From CAYYKD01 sp964471825 (lineage in GTDB: Bacteria; Spirochaetota; GWE2-31-10; CAYYKD01), in assembly GCA_964471825.1 (NCBI GenBank), contig CAYYKD010000004.1, positions 62,001-126,000 of the forward strand: a DNA stretch of 64,000 nucleotides. Reading direction: 5' to 3'. A model generated the notes under the pieces. That model had not been told where the DNA came from and did no database searches. It saw nothing but the letters and a program-made list of their open reading frames with translations. The translations under genes were made by a program, and so were the position numbers. How positions within the stretch are numbered: position 1 is the stretch's first letter; the number at the start of each line of letters is the position of its first letter. Below are positions 37,994 to 46,465 of this stretch, one piece after another.

Positions 37994-39277
37994 ATGAAAA
38001 AAAGAGTCGTAATTACAGGAATAGGCCCGCTTACCAGCCATGGAAGTACAATTAATACTTTATTTCAATCACTTATTGAAAAAAAAATGGTGTTAAAAAA
38101 AATATCTCCGCCGGTTTCTACTAGGTATAATTTCAAATCTTCGTTCTATGTGCCTCAACCGACTGTAAATCTTGAAACCTATGGAATTGACAACTCATAT
38201 TCTGTAATTATGGATGACATTGGAAGGATGGCTGTGGCATGTACCTCTATTGCTCTTCGGGATGCGGGATTTACTTTGATCAAAGAGGACAAGATTTTTC
38301 ATATCAGTGAAACAGCAGAGTCAAGATTTTTTGACAGAGCCTGTGTTATCTTTGGCATAGGCATAAGCAACCTATCGGCAGCTTTTCGTTCCCATTCTGC
38401 ACATATTGATGAAAACACTTTAGTAAATCCGATCTACGGAAATAAACTCAGATATGATAGATTTGTTGTGCCTAAGATGATGCCCAATTCAGCGGCAGCC
38501 TGGATCCCAATACTATTTAAGCTAAATACACAATCATTTACAATAAACAGCTCCTGTGCATCCGGAACTATGGCTATCGGTGAGGCCTATAGAAAAATTT
38601 CTGACGGCTATTGCACGACAGCTATAACCGGCGGGTTAGAATCACTAAGAGACGAATCATATTCCATTATGCGCGGATTTGATACGCTCTCAACATTAAC
38701 TAAGTCAAAGGACGGCTCTCCGCAACCTTTTAGTGATGATAGATCAGGTTTTCTATTTAGTGAGGGTGGTGCTGCTGTTCTGATATTAGAGGAATATGAA
38801 CAGGCAAAGTTACGAGGTGCAGATATCTATACTGAGATTGTTGGTTTTGATGCAAATAATGATAATCAAAATATTGTTCAGCTAGATAAGACAGGTGTTA
38901 ACATCCATAATTTGTTAAAGAGTTTAACAGATGGAATTAAATTGGATTATTTTAACGCACATGGCACCGGTACAGAGATCAATGATGAGGTAGAATCAAA
39001 GGTTATAGTTAAACTGTTTGGAGAGAAAACAAGTCAACCATATATCAATTCAACAAAGAGCATTCTTGGTCATAATATTGGTGCAAGCGGTGCAATAGAG
39101 GCTGCAGTAACTGCATATTCAATAAAAAATGGTCAGATCCATCCAAATTATTGCGAAAAACCTTTTAGTTTTTTAAATATTAATATAGAAGCTCTCAATA
39201 CAGATATTAATTATGCACTTTCAAGTTCATATGGCTTTGGTGGTCACAATGCTGCAATTCTATTTAAAAAGATTTAA
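37994..39277 (+). CDS. Beta-ketoacyl-ACP synthase, FabF-like
   Basis: The 427-residue condensing enzyme has the full Cys-His-His triad: NSSCASGTMAIGEA, NAHGTGTEINDEVE and KSILGHNIGASGAIEA, and the N-terminal KKRVVITGIGPLTSHG typical of FabF. It should extend acyl-ACP chains by Claisen condensation in the cytosol. No acyl carrier protein, FabD or FabG is adjacent, and it sits among cell-wall and stress genes, so it could be a specialised paralogue rather than the housekeeping FabF. It is followed after 12 bp by the AEC transporter. Confidence 0.85.
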   Translation: MKKRVVITGIGPLTSHGSTINTLFQSLIEKKMVLKKISPPVSTRYNFKSSFYVPQPTVNLETYGIDNSYSVIMDDIGRMAVACTSIALRDAGFTLIKEDKIFHISETAESRFFDRACVIFGIGISNLSAAFRSHSAHIDENTLVNPIYGNKLRYDRFVVPKMMPNSAAAWIPILFKLNTQSFTINSSCASGTMAIGEAYRKISDGYCTTAITGGLESLRDESYSIMRGFDTLSTLTKSKDGSPQPFSDDRSGFLFSEGGAAVLILEEYEQAKLRGADIYTEIVGFDANNDNQNIVQLDKTGVNIHNLLKSLTDGIKLDYFNAHGTGTEINDEVESKVIVKLFGEKTSQPYINSTKSILGHNIGASGAIEAAVTAYSIKNGQIHPNYCEKPFSFLNINIEALNTDINYALSSSYGFGGHNAAILFKKI

Positions 39278-39289
39278 CGGAGGCACATC

Positions 39290-40213
39290 ATAGAATACTT
39301 TGTTATACTTGAGCGGATTGCTATACTTTTTTTAATACTGATTACCGGTTTTATAGTTAGAAAGCTTAATATATTAACCGAAATATCAATAAAAAATCTC
39401 GCATCATTTTTGATTAAGGTAACACTGCCGGCGATGATTCTTGCATCTATGCCCGATGATAGATCAAATCCAATTATTGGGGACGCACCAATGATCCTCC
39501 TAATATCATTTGCAGTCTATGGTGTGTCATTTCTGCTCTCTATCATAGTTGTCTTTATATTAAGACCGGATAACAATGAAAAAGGTGTCATTGGATTTAT
39601 TACAATCTTCTCTAATGTTGGTTTTATGGGTTATCCTGTTCTCGAATCTATATTTGGAAAGGATGCTCTATTCTATGCTGCAATATATAACATACCGTTC
39701 AACATTCTAGTCTTTACTCTGGGGATATATCTGCTGGTTAGAAATAAGTCCGGTTCATTCAAAATAAGGCCTGAGCTTTTCATTAATCCACCTGCCGTAG
39801 CAGCAGTCATTGGTCTGGTAATTGTACTTATCAATATAAAACTGCCAAATGTAATCAAAGAGCCGCTTCATATTCTGGGAGAAGTTACAACACCACTTTC
39901 TATGATAGTAATTGGCGGGCTTCTAACACATATTAAACTATCAACTCTATTTACAAACTGGAGAGTCTATGCTGTCGCTTCAGTACGCTTGCTATTTTTA
40001 CCACTATTGGTGCTATTTGTCCTTAGAATATTCATAAAGGATAATGCTCTTCTTCTTGGTGTTCCGGTAATTATCGCGGCAATGCCCGCTGCTGCAAATA
40101 CAGCTCTTCTGGCAGAGGAATACAATGCTAATCCTGAGTTTGCATCACAGACTGTATTTATAACCACAATGATATCGATTGTTAGTATTCCGCTTATTGC
40201 ATCATTATTTTGA
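39290..40213 (+). CDS. AEC family (auxin efflux carrier-like) transporter, ATA start codon
   Basis: This membrane carrier has about ten helices and AEC signatures (VTLPAMILASM, FSNVGFMGYPVLESIFG, IIAAMPAAANTALLAEEY). The first standard start (TTG 39410) would remove the conserved first helix. The frame is open upstream to the ketosynthase stop (39275-39277) and encodes EYFVILERIAILFLILITG plus VRKLNILTEISIKNLASF, the normal AEC N-terminus. There is no ATG, GTG or TTG in that stretch. ATA at 39290 lies six bases after a perfect GGAGG (39279-39283), giving 307 residues, the family length. AEC proteins export organic acids or amino acids; the substrate is unknown. Confidence 0.83.
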   Translation: MEYFVILERIAILFLILITGFIVRKLNILTEISIKNLASFLIKVTLPAMILASMPDDRSNPIIGDAPMILLISFAVYGVSFLLSIIVVFILRPDNNEKGVIGFITIFSNVGFMGYPVLESIFGKDALFYAAIYNIPFNILVFTLGIYLLVRNKSGSFKIRPELFINPPAVAAVIGLVIVLINIKLPNVIKEPLHILGEVTTPLSMIVIGGLLTHIKLSTLFTNWRVYAVASVRLLFLPLLVLFVLRIFIKDNALLLGVPVIIAAMPAAANTALLAEEYNANPEFASQTVFITTMISIVSIPLIASLF

Positions 40214-40233
40214 CTACTCAAAGACTAATGAAG

Positions 40234-40274
40234 AGGATCTTGCAAAAATCCCTTCATCCAAGAACTTCTATTGG
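40234..40274. repeat. Degenerate copy of the GAGGCTCTTGCAAAA repeat
   Basis: GAGGATCTTGCAAAAAT with a partner AAGAACTTCTATT lies between the convergent AEC gene and the MshEN-like gene. Confidence 0.4.
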
Positions 40275-40303
40275 TAATCATTCATAGGAATTAATAACAA
40301 GAA

Positions 40304-40807
40304 TTAATCACAGAAATTTTCAATATCACTCTTAATAGCGGTTATTCGTGTTTCAAGTTCTATTAACTGACTTTTCATATTTTGAATTGTAATTATCCTA
40401 AACTCTGTTTGTTTGGCCTGACTCTCAGAGATCAACTTCTTTTTCATTAATAGATGGCGCCCCTCCAATTCGCTAAGGCGAGTTTTAAGCACAAAGGTAC
40501 CCTCATCACTTAATTTTCCATTTTCCAGTGATACTGTTATCGATTTTATATTTTTAATAGCGTGACTGGTTATATCCTTTATAAATTCCTTTGAGTTTTC
40601 ATCATTTAATATTTCTTCAAGGGAAATTATCAAAGCCTCATTAAATTGTGCCCTGGTAATATACTTCTGTTGAATAAGTATCTCCCCAAGAAGTGAGATT
40701 TGTTCATTATCCACCAGTTCCTTTTGTTCTGCCAGTGCTTTATCAAGGTCTGCCTGACTTATATGTCCAAGCTCAAGTAATATTTCTCCAATAAATTTTT
40801 TCTGCAA
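40304..40807 (-). CDS. Stand-alone MshEN / GspE-N-like protein with coiled coil
   Basis: The 167-residue protein begins with two tandem copies of the helical repeat found at the N-terminus of type II secretion/pilus ATPases: IGEILLELGHISQADLDKALAEQ and LGEILIQQKYITRAQFNEALI. In MshE this domain binds cyclic di-GMP. Here it is not joined to an ATPase; the remaining about 90 residues are probably coiled coil (ELEGRHLLMKKKLISESQAK). It is transcribed after dnaE with a short spacer. A c-di-GMP link is inferred from the domain only. Confidence 0.6.
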   Translation of the reverse strand: MQKKFIGEILLELGHISQADLDKALAEQKELVDNEQISLLGEILIQQKYITRAQFNEALIISLEEILNDENSKEFIKDITSHAIKNIKSITVSLENGKLSDEGTFVLKTRLSELEGRHLLMKKKLISESQAKQTEFRIITIQNMKSQLIELETRITAIKSDIENFCD

Positions 40808-40824
40808 GGTGACTCCTCTGTTTC

Positions 40825-43800
40825 TTATAACAATTTAATATCTTTAATAAATTCATATTTCTGCTTCGCCATTTCATAGAGTTTGACATCCTTAGGTGCT
40901 TTATAGAGCATCGATTTTACAACAGACTCTGTATCATCTTCCTTAGGTATATGAAAATAGATCGACAAATCCCCGTTTAGACTGCATATTTCATCGCGGA
41001 ATTCCTCAAGATTAGATGGTTGCCCCATGCTTTTATTAAAAAAAACATGCAACTCGCTTAGAGAATTTTCCCTTTTTTTACCAAGATCATCAATCATCTC
41101 AACAACAAATGAGACCTTGCCGTTATTTGAGTTTCTTGCAGACCCCTTAAAAATCAGAGGTATATCAAGGTTTAATCTATCAATATTTGCCATATATTGA
41201 ACATTATATAGAATAGCTTCATAGGAACCAAACAGATCCTCTACATTTAGAATCACCCAGTCACCTCTGTCCCCTTTTTTAATCGTTAACTTTGTAATAA
41301 CGCCTGCTATTGTAACCGGAAATTTCTGGAAATGGGTCTTTGCCGGATCAAACTCGATTTCCGATAGAGTCTTAGAGTTATGTGTCGTCTTTTCTCTGAT
41401 AAAGTTCTTGTACGGATCAAGCGGGTGATTTGATATATAGAATCCGATGATCTCCCTCTCAATTTTTATTTTTTCTTCATTTGTCCAGTCCGGGTGATGC
41501 GTTGAATTAGTACTTGATAAAACAGCATCATCTTTATTTAGGTCAAAAAGACCTGACTGGCCAATTTTTTTATCATATTGATATTCCTGTGCCTCATTAA
41601 GAAAATTATCAAGATTCTCAAGGATATATTTTCTTGACTCACTAACCGAATCAAAACCGCCCGTTTTTATAAGTATCTCAAGCACTGCTCGGTTAACTAC
41701 TCTTAGATCAACATTTTTTAGAAAATGAAGAAAACTTTCAAACTTACCAACCCTGGTTCTTGTATTGACAATACTTGCTGAGGCTCCGCCGCCGACCCCT
41801 TTGATACCGAGAAAACCATATCTTATCTTATCCTCTTCTACAGAGAACTGTTCATAACTTCTGTTTACATCTGGCGGTAACATATCAATATTTAGTGCCT
41901 TTAGGCCCTTATAATATAGAAGAATTTTATCCTGACTCTTGATTTCTGAGGTAAGAACAGCACACATAAACTCTACAGGATAATGGGCCTTAATATACGC
42001 GGTCTGATAGGCCAGATAGGAGTATGCCGCTGCATGGCTCTTGTTAAATCCATAGTTAGCAAACTTCTGCATTGTGTCAAATATTGTTACAGCCGTAGCC
42101 TGATCAATTCCATTCTTTGAAGCACCCTCTATAAAAATTGCTTGCTGTTTCTCCATCTCCTCGACTTTTTTCTTACCCATTGCACGCCTTAGAATATCGG
42201 CACTTCCAAGTGAGTAACCTGCAATAATCTGAGCAACCCGCATTACCTGTTCCTGATAGACCATTATACCATAGGTTTCCTTCAATAGTTGTTCCATCAT
42301 AGGATGTGCATACTCTATCGGTTCAATTCCATGTTTCCGTTTTATATAACTATCAATATAGTCCATTGGCCCCGGTCTATAGAGCGCATTCATTGCAATA
42401 AGATCTTCAAGACAGTTTGGTTTAAGTTGTTTAAGGTACTTCTGCATCCCCGGACTTTCGAACTGAAAGACCGCATCTGTCTGACCATTGGAGAACAACT
42501 CATATACCTTTGGATCATCAAATGGTATTTTATCAATATCTATATCAATGCCCCGCCTTTTTAATAGGTCAATTGAATTTCTAATGAGTGTAAGGGTAAT
42601 GAGACCTAGAAAATCCATCTTTACAAGCCCACATTCCTCAAGCATAGGCCCGGGGAACTGAGTGGTAATCATGTCGCCTACCTTGTCGTCCTTAACGACC
42701 TGGAGAGGTACATATTCAGTGATATTCTCCTTACCAATAACAACACCTGCGGCATGAACTGAGGTATGTCTTGTAAGCCCTTCAAGTTTTAGAGAAGTCT
42801 CAAGAAGCCTTTTTTCATCATCTGTACCATGTTTGAAGATTTCCTTTAATTCAGGTACGCTATCTATCTCCTTTTGTAAATCCTTACCTTCGACAATTAA
42901 TTTTGTTATCTGATCAATCCGTTTTAACGGAATATCAAGGACACGACCTACATCCTTTATGGCTGCCTTTGCTTTCATCTTAGAGAAAGTTACTATCTGG
43001 CTAACCTTTTCCTTAGTATACTTTCTGGTAACATAGTCAATAACCTCCTGTCTCCTTTCCTGACAGAAGTCAATATCAAAGTCCGGCATCGATACCCGTT
43101 CAACATTTAAAAACCTCTCAAACAGAAGGTCATATCTTGTCGGTTCAATATTTGTTATCCCAAGTGAGTATGCTACAATACTTCCCGCGCCCGACCCTCT
43201 CCCGGGCCCTACCCAGATATTATTATCCTTTGCATATTTAATAAAGTCCCATACAATAAGAAAATATCCGGCAAACCCCATATTATTTATAACATTAAGC
43301 TCTAACTCCAAACGATCAATCAACTCCTTTGAAGGAGACTCACCGTATCGTCTCTTTAACCCCTCAAATGAGATATCCTTAAGATAACTCTCTTTATTGT
43401 GAGTCAGTGGGGTTTCAAACTCTGGTAATATTGGACCGGGAAGTTTTATATCAATGCCGCACATCTCTGCAATATATTGAGTGTTTGACAGAGATTTTGG
43501 AAGTTCCTTAAATATCCGCTCCATTTCTTCTTCAGATTTAAAGTAGAATTCACTTCCGAAGAACTTCATCCTGTTTGGATCCCCTATAGTTTTCTTTGTA
43601 CCGATGCAGAGTAGTACATCGTGAGCCTCAGAGTCCTCTTTAGTAAGATAGTGGGCATCGTTCGTCGCAACAACCGGGGTTTTTATTTCCTTAGCAAGTC
43701 TAACAAGCTCTCTTATTGCTATCTGCTCTTCCTTAATTCCGTGCATCTGAAGTTCAATAAAGAATGAATCGGCTCCAAATGTTTCCCGCAAAAAACCGGC

Positions 43801-44268
43801 ATACTCTTTGGCCTCATTATACTTATCCTCTAAAATGAGTCGCGGGATAGCCCCGCCAATGCAGGCTGATAGGCAAACAAGGTCTTTTGAGTATCTCTGT
43901 ATCAGTTCTCTATCAATTCTTGGTTTATAGTAAAATCCCTCTGTGTATGATCGTGATGATAGTTGAATAAGATTTTTATAACCCTCATTAGATTTTGCAA
44001 GAAGTACAAGATGATCCCTAATTTGAGACTTCTCGCTTCTATGACCATCAGAGACATAGAATTCACAACCGATAATAGGTTTAACTTCGTGTTTTTTACA
44101 GGCCTTAAAAAACTCAATTGCTCCGTAGAGATTTCCATGATCAGTTATCGCAACTGCATTCATATTAAGTTTCTTAGCCTGTTCTGCAAGCCTGTCTACC
44201 ATTATCATACCGTCTAGAAGAGAGTATTCGGTGTGGTTATGAAGGTGAACAAAGTTATATTTGCTCAT
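40825..44268 (-). CDS. dnaE: DNA polymerase III subunit alpha
   Basis: The 1147-residue replicative polymerase has an N-terminal PHP domain (HLHNHTEYSLLDG, ITDHGNLYGAIEF), the C-family palm with GPGRGSGAGSIVAY and catalytic PDFDIDF (about residues 393-400), a helix-hairpin-helix region and a C-terminal OB domain (FPVTIAGVITKLTIKKGDRG). The length and DnaE1-type layout (no internal proofreading exonuclease) fit the main chromosomal polymerase. It overlaps the MBL-fold gene by 4 nt, so the two are co-transcribed. Confidence 0.96.
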   Translation of the reverse strand: MSKYNFVHLHNHTEYSLLDGMIMVDRLAEQAKKLNMNAVAITDHGNLYGAIEFFKACKKHEVKPIIGCEFYVSDGHRSEKSQIRDHLVLLAKSNEGYKNLIQLSSRSYTEGFYYKPRIDRELIQRYSKDLVCLSACIGGAIPRLILEDKYNEAKEYAGFLRETFGADSFFIELQMHGIKEEQIAIRELVRLAKEIKTPVVATNDAHYLTKEDSEAHDVLLCIGTKKTIGDPNRMKFFGSEFYFKSEEEMERIFKELPKSLSNTQYIAEMCGIDIKLPGPILPEFETPLTHNKESYLKDISFEGLKRRYGESPSKELIDRLELELNVINNMGFAGYFLIVWDFIKYAKDNNIWVGPGRGSGAGSIVAYSLGITNIEPTRYDLLFERFLNVERVSMPDFDIDFCQERRQEVIDYVTRKYTKEKVSQIVTFSKMKAKAAIKDVGRVLDIPLKRIDQITKLIVEGKDLQKEIDSVPELKEIFKHGTDDEKRLLETSLKLEGLTRHTSVHAAGVVIGKENITEYVPLQVVKDDKVGDMITTQFPGPMLEECGLVKMDFLGLITLTLIRNSIDLLKRRGIDIDIDKIPFDDPKVYELFSNGQTDAVFQFESPGMQKYLKQLKPNCLEDLIAMNALYRPGPMDYIDSYIKRKHGIEPIEYAHPMMEQLLKETYGIMVYQEQVMRVAQIIAGYSLGSADILRRAMGKKKVEEMEKQQAIFIEGASKNGIDQATAVTIFDTMQKFANYGFNKSHAAAYSYLAYQTAYIKAHYPVEFMCAVLTSEIKSQDKILLYYKGLKALNIDMLPPDVNRSYEQFSVEEDKIRYGFLGIKGVGGGASASIVNTRTRVGKFESFLHFLKNVDLRVVNRAVLEILIKTGGFDSVSESRKYILENLDNFLNEAQEYQYDKKIGQSGLFDLNKDDAVLSSTNSTHHPDWTNEEKIKIEREIIGFYISNHPLDPYKNFIREKTTHNSKTLSEIEFDPAKTHFQKFPVTIAGVITKLTIKKGDRGDWVILNVEDLFGSYEAILYNVQYMANIDRLNLDIPLIFKGSARNSNNGKVSFVVEMIDDLGKKRENSLSELHVFFNKSMGQPSNLEEFRDEICSLNGDLSIYFHIPKEDDTESVVKSMLYKAPKDVKLYEMAKQKYEFIKDIKLL

Positions 44269-45170
44269 AGATCGACTTCCATCCCCTCATAGGCCGGAAA
44301 TATATCAATATTCTTACTTGCATAGGCCTGTTGCATGGTCTGCTTTACTTGATCTAACTGAGCATCGGTTCTTGACGGATCATGATGAAATAGGGCTAGT
44401 TTTTTTACACCGGCACTAATTGCCTGGTTAATAGCATATTTATAGGTAGAGTGTCCCCAACCCTTAAATTTTTCATATTCTATAGAGGTGTACTGTGAAT
44501 CATGAACCATTAGATCTGCATTAGTATAGATCTCTGTTACCTTCTTATTTGATTCCTCGGCTACTATCTCACCTTCCTCTCTATTTTCCGGATCATCCTC
44601 AAATAGATTAATAAACGGCTCATGATCATAGCAGGTAGAAAATACTTTCCCTTGATATTCAAATCTATAGCCAAGGCACATAATTGGATGGTTCAGATAG
44701 ATATATGAAACCTTAATTCCACCGGGAAGTTCCATGCTACCCTCTTTAAGAGCTTTAAACTTCAGATCAGAGTTAAGCTCATCCTGTCTTACAGGAAAAT
44801 ATCGATAGGTCAGTTGACCGCCAACAATTTTATCTATAGGTTCGTCCTCAAAAGTAACAGGGCCATGGATAGTTATATCTGTACCCGGCACATATATAGG
44901 TGTAAAAAAAGGCAATCCCATAATATGATCCCAGTGAGTATGTGTTAAAAATATAAAAATTTTTAAAGGCTTCTTAATACCTGGATCAGACATTAATGAA
45001 GCACCAAGATCCCTCATTCCGGATCCGCAGTCGATGATAATTTGGTAGTCCTGATCAGTCTTTATTTGAATACATGAAGTATTACCACCATATCTGGCTG
45101 TATTTGGTCCCGGACACGGTATAGAACCCCTCACCCCCCAAAATTTTACCTTAAACACATTTATCTCCAT
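44265..45170 (-). CDS. MBL-fold metallohydrolase
   Basis: The 301-residue protein has the metallo-beta-lactamase metal motif HTHWDH, preceded by FWGVRGSIPCPGPNTARYGGNTSCIQI, a start shared with the RNase Z/PhnP-like cyclic phosphodiesterase group. Later His and Asp ligands are seen in MVHDSQY, GHSTYKYA and LFHHDPSRTD. The reaction is probably phosphodiester hydrolysis but the substrate is unknown. Its stop overlaps the dnaE start by 4 nt. Confidence 0.82.
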   Translation of the reverse strand: MEINVFKVKFWGVRGSIPCPGPNTARYGGNTSCIQIKTDQDYQIIIDCGSGMRDLGASLMSDPGIKKPLKIFIFLTHTHWDHIMGLPFFTPIYVPGTDITIHGPVTFEDEPIDKIVGGQLTYRYFPVRQDELNSDLKFKALKEGSMELPGGIKVSYIYLNHPIMCLGYRFEYQGKVFSTCYDHEPFINLFEDDPENREEGEIVAEESNKKVTEIYTNADLMVHDSQYTSIEYEKFKGWGHSTYKYAINQAISAGVKKLALFHHDPSRTDAQLDQVKQTMQQAYASKNIDIFPAYEGMEVDL

Positions 45171-45501
45171 TAAGACAGAATTATCAAAAACAAAAACTAA
45201 AAATACTATATCATATTTTTTTAAAAAATATGATATTTTTTTTACTCAAATTTTTAATTATCTAATAATCAGAACTTAATCCAGATTAATAATATTAGAA
45301 ATATGACGATAATATATCAATCGATGAATTCAATTGAATTCAGATGAATTTTATTATTATTAATAAAATTTATACTTGATTAATTGAATTCAATAGTTTA
45401 TATATGAATACTAAACAATTAAATAACTTTTGTATTATTTTAATAAAATTGTACAGAAAAAATTTTTGTTTAAAATTCTATTATTTTTTGGGAGGGGAAT
45501 A
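45171..45501. other. Intergenic region, A+T-rich with repeated GAATTCAATT motifs
   Basis: No gene is seen in this divergent region. It contains several copies of GAATTC or GAATTCAAT (about 45328-45392) that can form inverted repeats, and a promoter-like pair TTGATT (45376-45381), 17 bp, TATATA (45399-45404) for the plus-strand gene. Confidence 0.5.
45376..45404 (+). promoter_or_regulatory. Putative promoter of the 45502 gene
   Basis: TTGATT, 17-bp spacer, TATATA; it overlaps the GAATTCAAT repeats, which might be operator sites. Confidence 0.4.
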
Positions 45502-46191
45502 ATGGGCTATTCGACTGACATAGACAACTTTAACAGATCTATCTTTGATAATGCAATGACAATAACCGACGAGAAATTTGATCTGTCACTTAATGAGAGG
45601 CATAATACTTATAGGGATCTCTGCGATGACATAACTGTTGAGACAATTCCATTAACTCTTGAAGAGATAGAATTGCAGATAGACAGATTAAAACTAAGAT
45701 GGGGTGAGTTCACCTATCTTATCGGACAACGACTAAAGATTATATCAGACAAGTCTCTTTTTGAAAGTAAGGGATATTCTGACTTTAAGACCTATGTAAA
45801 TGTTGCTCTCAAGATGTCTGAGTCTAATGCTTATTACTACATTACTGTGTTTGAATACTTTACAGAGGAACAGACCAGGCGAGCAGGTTCAAAACTGAAG
45901 CTGTTAATACCTATTCTAAATAAGATAAAAAAAGAGAAGGATATCCCTGAGGATATGCGTGATGCAAGATTTAAGGATATGCGCGATGAACTTTTTTCAA
46001 GGATCTGTAATAAAACATACAGAGAGTCTGAAAAGATTATATCTGATATGAAATCAAAGTATTTTGTACAACCGGACACTTTTACTAATTATCAAAAAAT
46101 TATTGTTCGTAAAAATAGAATTATTATTAACGAAGATGATAGGGATATACAGGAAGAAATAGTCAAAATTATCAACGAGTATTATTCGTAA
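45502..46191 (+). CDS. Unknown cytosolic protein with possible helix-turn-helix core
   Basis: The 229-residue protein is not firmly recognised. The middle part (FESKGYSDFKTYVNVALKMSESNAYYYITVFEYF) has the look of a DNA-binding helix-turn-helix as seen in plasmid/chromosome partition-type proteins of spirochaetes. This resemblance is from memory and weak. The rest is charged and helical. The start at 45502 follows an excellent GGGAGGGG ribosome-binding site; an upstream in-frame TTG at 45430 is unlikely. The gene is followed by a hairpin at 46221 and a large inverted-repeat element. Confidence 0.6.
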   Translation: MGYSTDIDNFNRSIFDNAMTITDEKFDLSLNERHNTYRDLCDDITVETIPLTLEEIELQIDRLKLRWGEFTYLIGQRLKIISDKSLFESKGYSDFKTYVNVALKMSESNAYYYITVFEYFTEEQTRRAGSKLKLLIPILNKIKKEKDIPEDMRDARFKDMRDELFSRICNKTYRESEKIISDMKSKYFVQPDTFTNYQKIIVRKNRIIINEDDRDIQEEIVKIINEYYS

Positions 46192-46220
46192 AAAATTGGC
46201 CATAAAAGGATAATAATACC

Positions 46221-46262
46221 AGGCTCTTGCCGAAAATCGAAATTTATTTTTTCGGGGAGCCT
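46221..46262. terminator. Hairpin, possible terminator and repeat-family member
   Basis: AGGCTCTTGCCGAAAA pairs with TTTTTTCGGGGAGCCT. The left arm carries the family core GGCTCTTGC. It lies just after the 45502 gene and is followed by T-rich DNA. Confidence 0.5.
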
Positions 46263-46278
46263 ATATTTTTATAATATT

Positions 46279-46459
46279 GAGGCTCTTGCAAAAATAAATT
46301 TTGAATTTTTGCGAAGTATATTTTTTTGGAAAACAAGGAAAATTGCGGCAAAAAAACGCAGAATAATCACTTTATTTGAGTAGTTTTTGCCGCAATTTGA
46401 CGCATGTTTAACAAATAAAAGATCAAGCAAAAAACTTAAGGTATTTTTGCAAGAGCCTC
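46279..46459. repeat. 181-bp element with terminal and nested inverted repeats
   Basis: Perfect 18-bp terminal inverted repeats GAGGCTCTTGCAAAAATA (46279-46296) and its complement (46442-46459). Inside, a second perfect 15-bp inverted repeat AAATTGCGGCAAAAA (46340-46354) pairs with 46384-46398. It has no coding capacity. It lies between the convergent 45502 and UDP-sugar dehydrogenase genes and ends six bases before the latter's stop. Confidence 0.75.
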
Positions 46460-46465
46460 TATTGG

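Noticed and set aside
45430..45501. Upstream in-frame TTG at 45430 for the 45502 gene.
   Set aside because: GGGAGGGG directly precedes the ATG at 45502, and the extra 24 residues are low-complexity.
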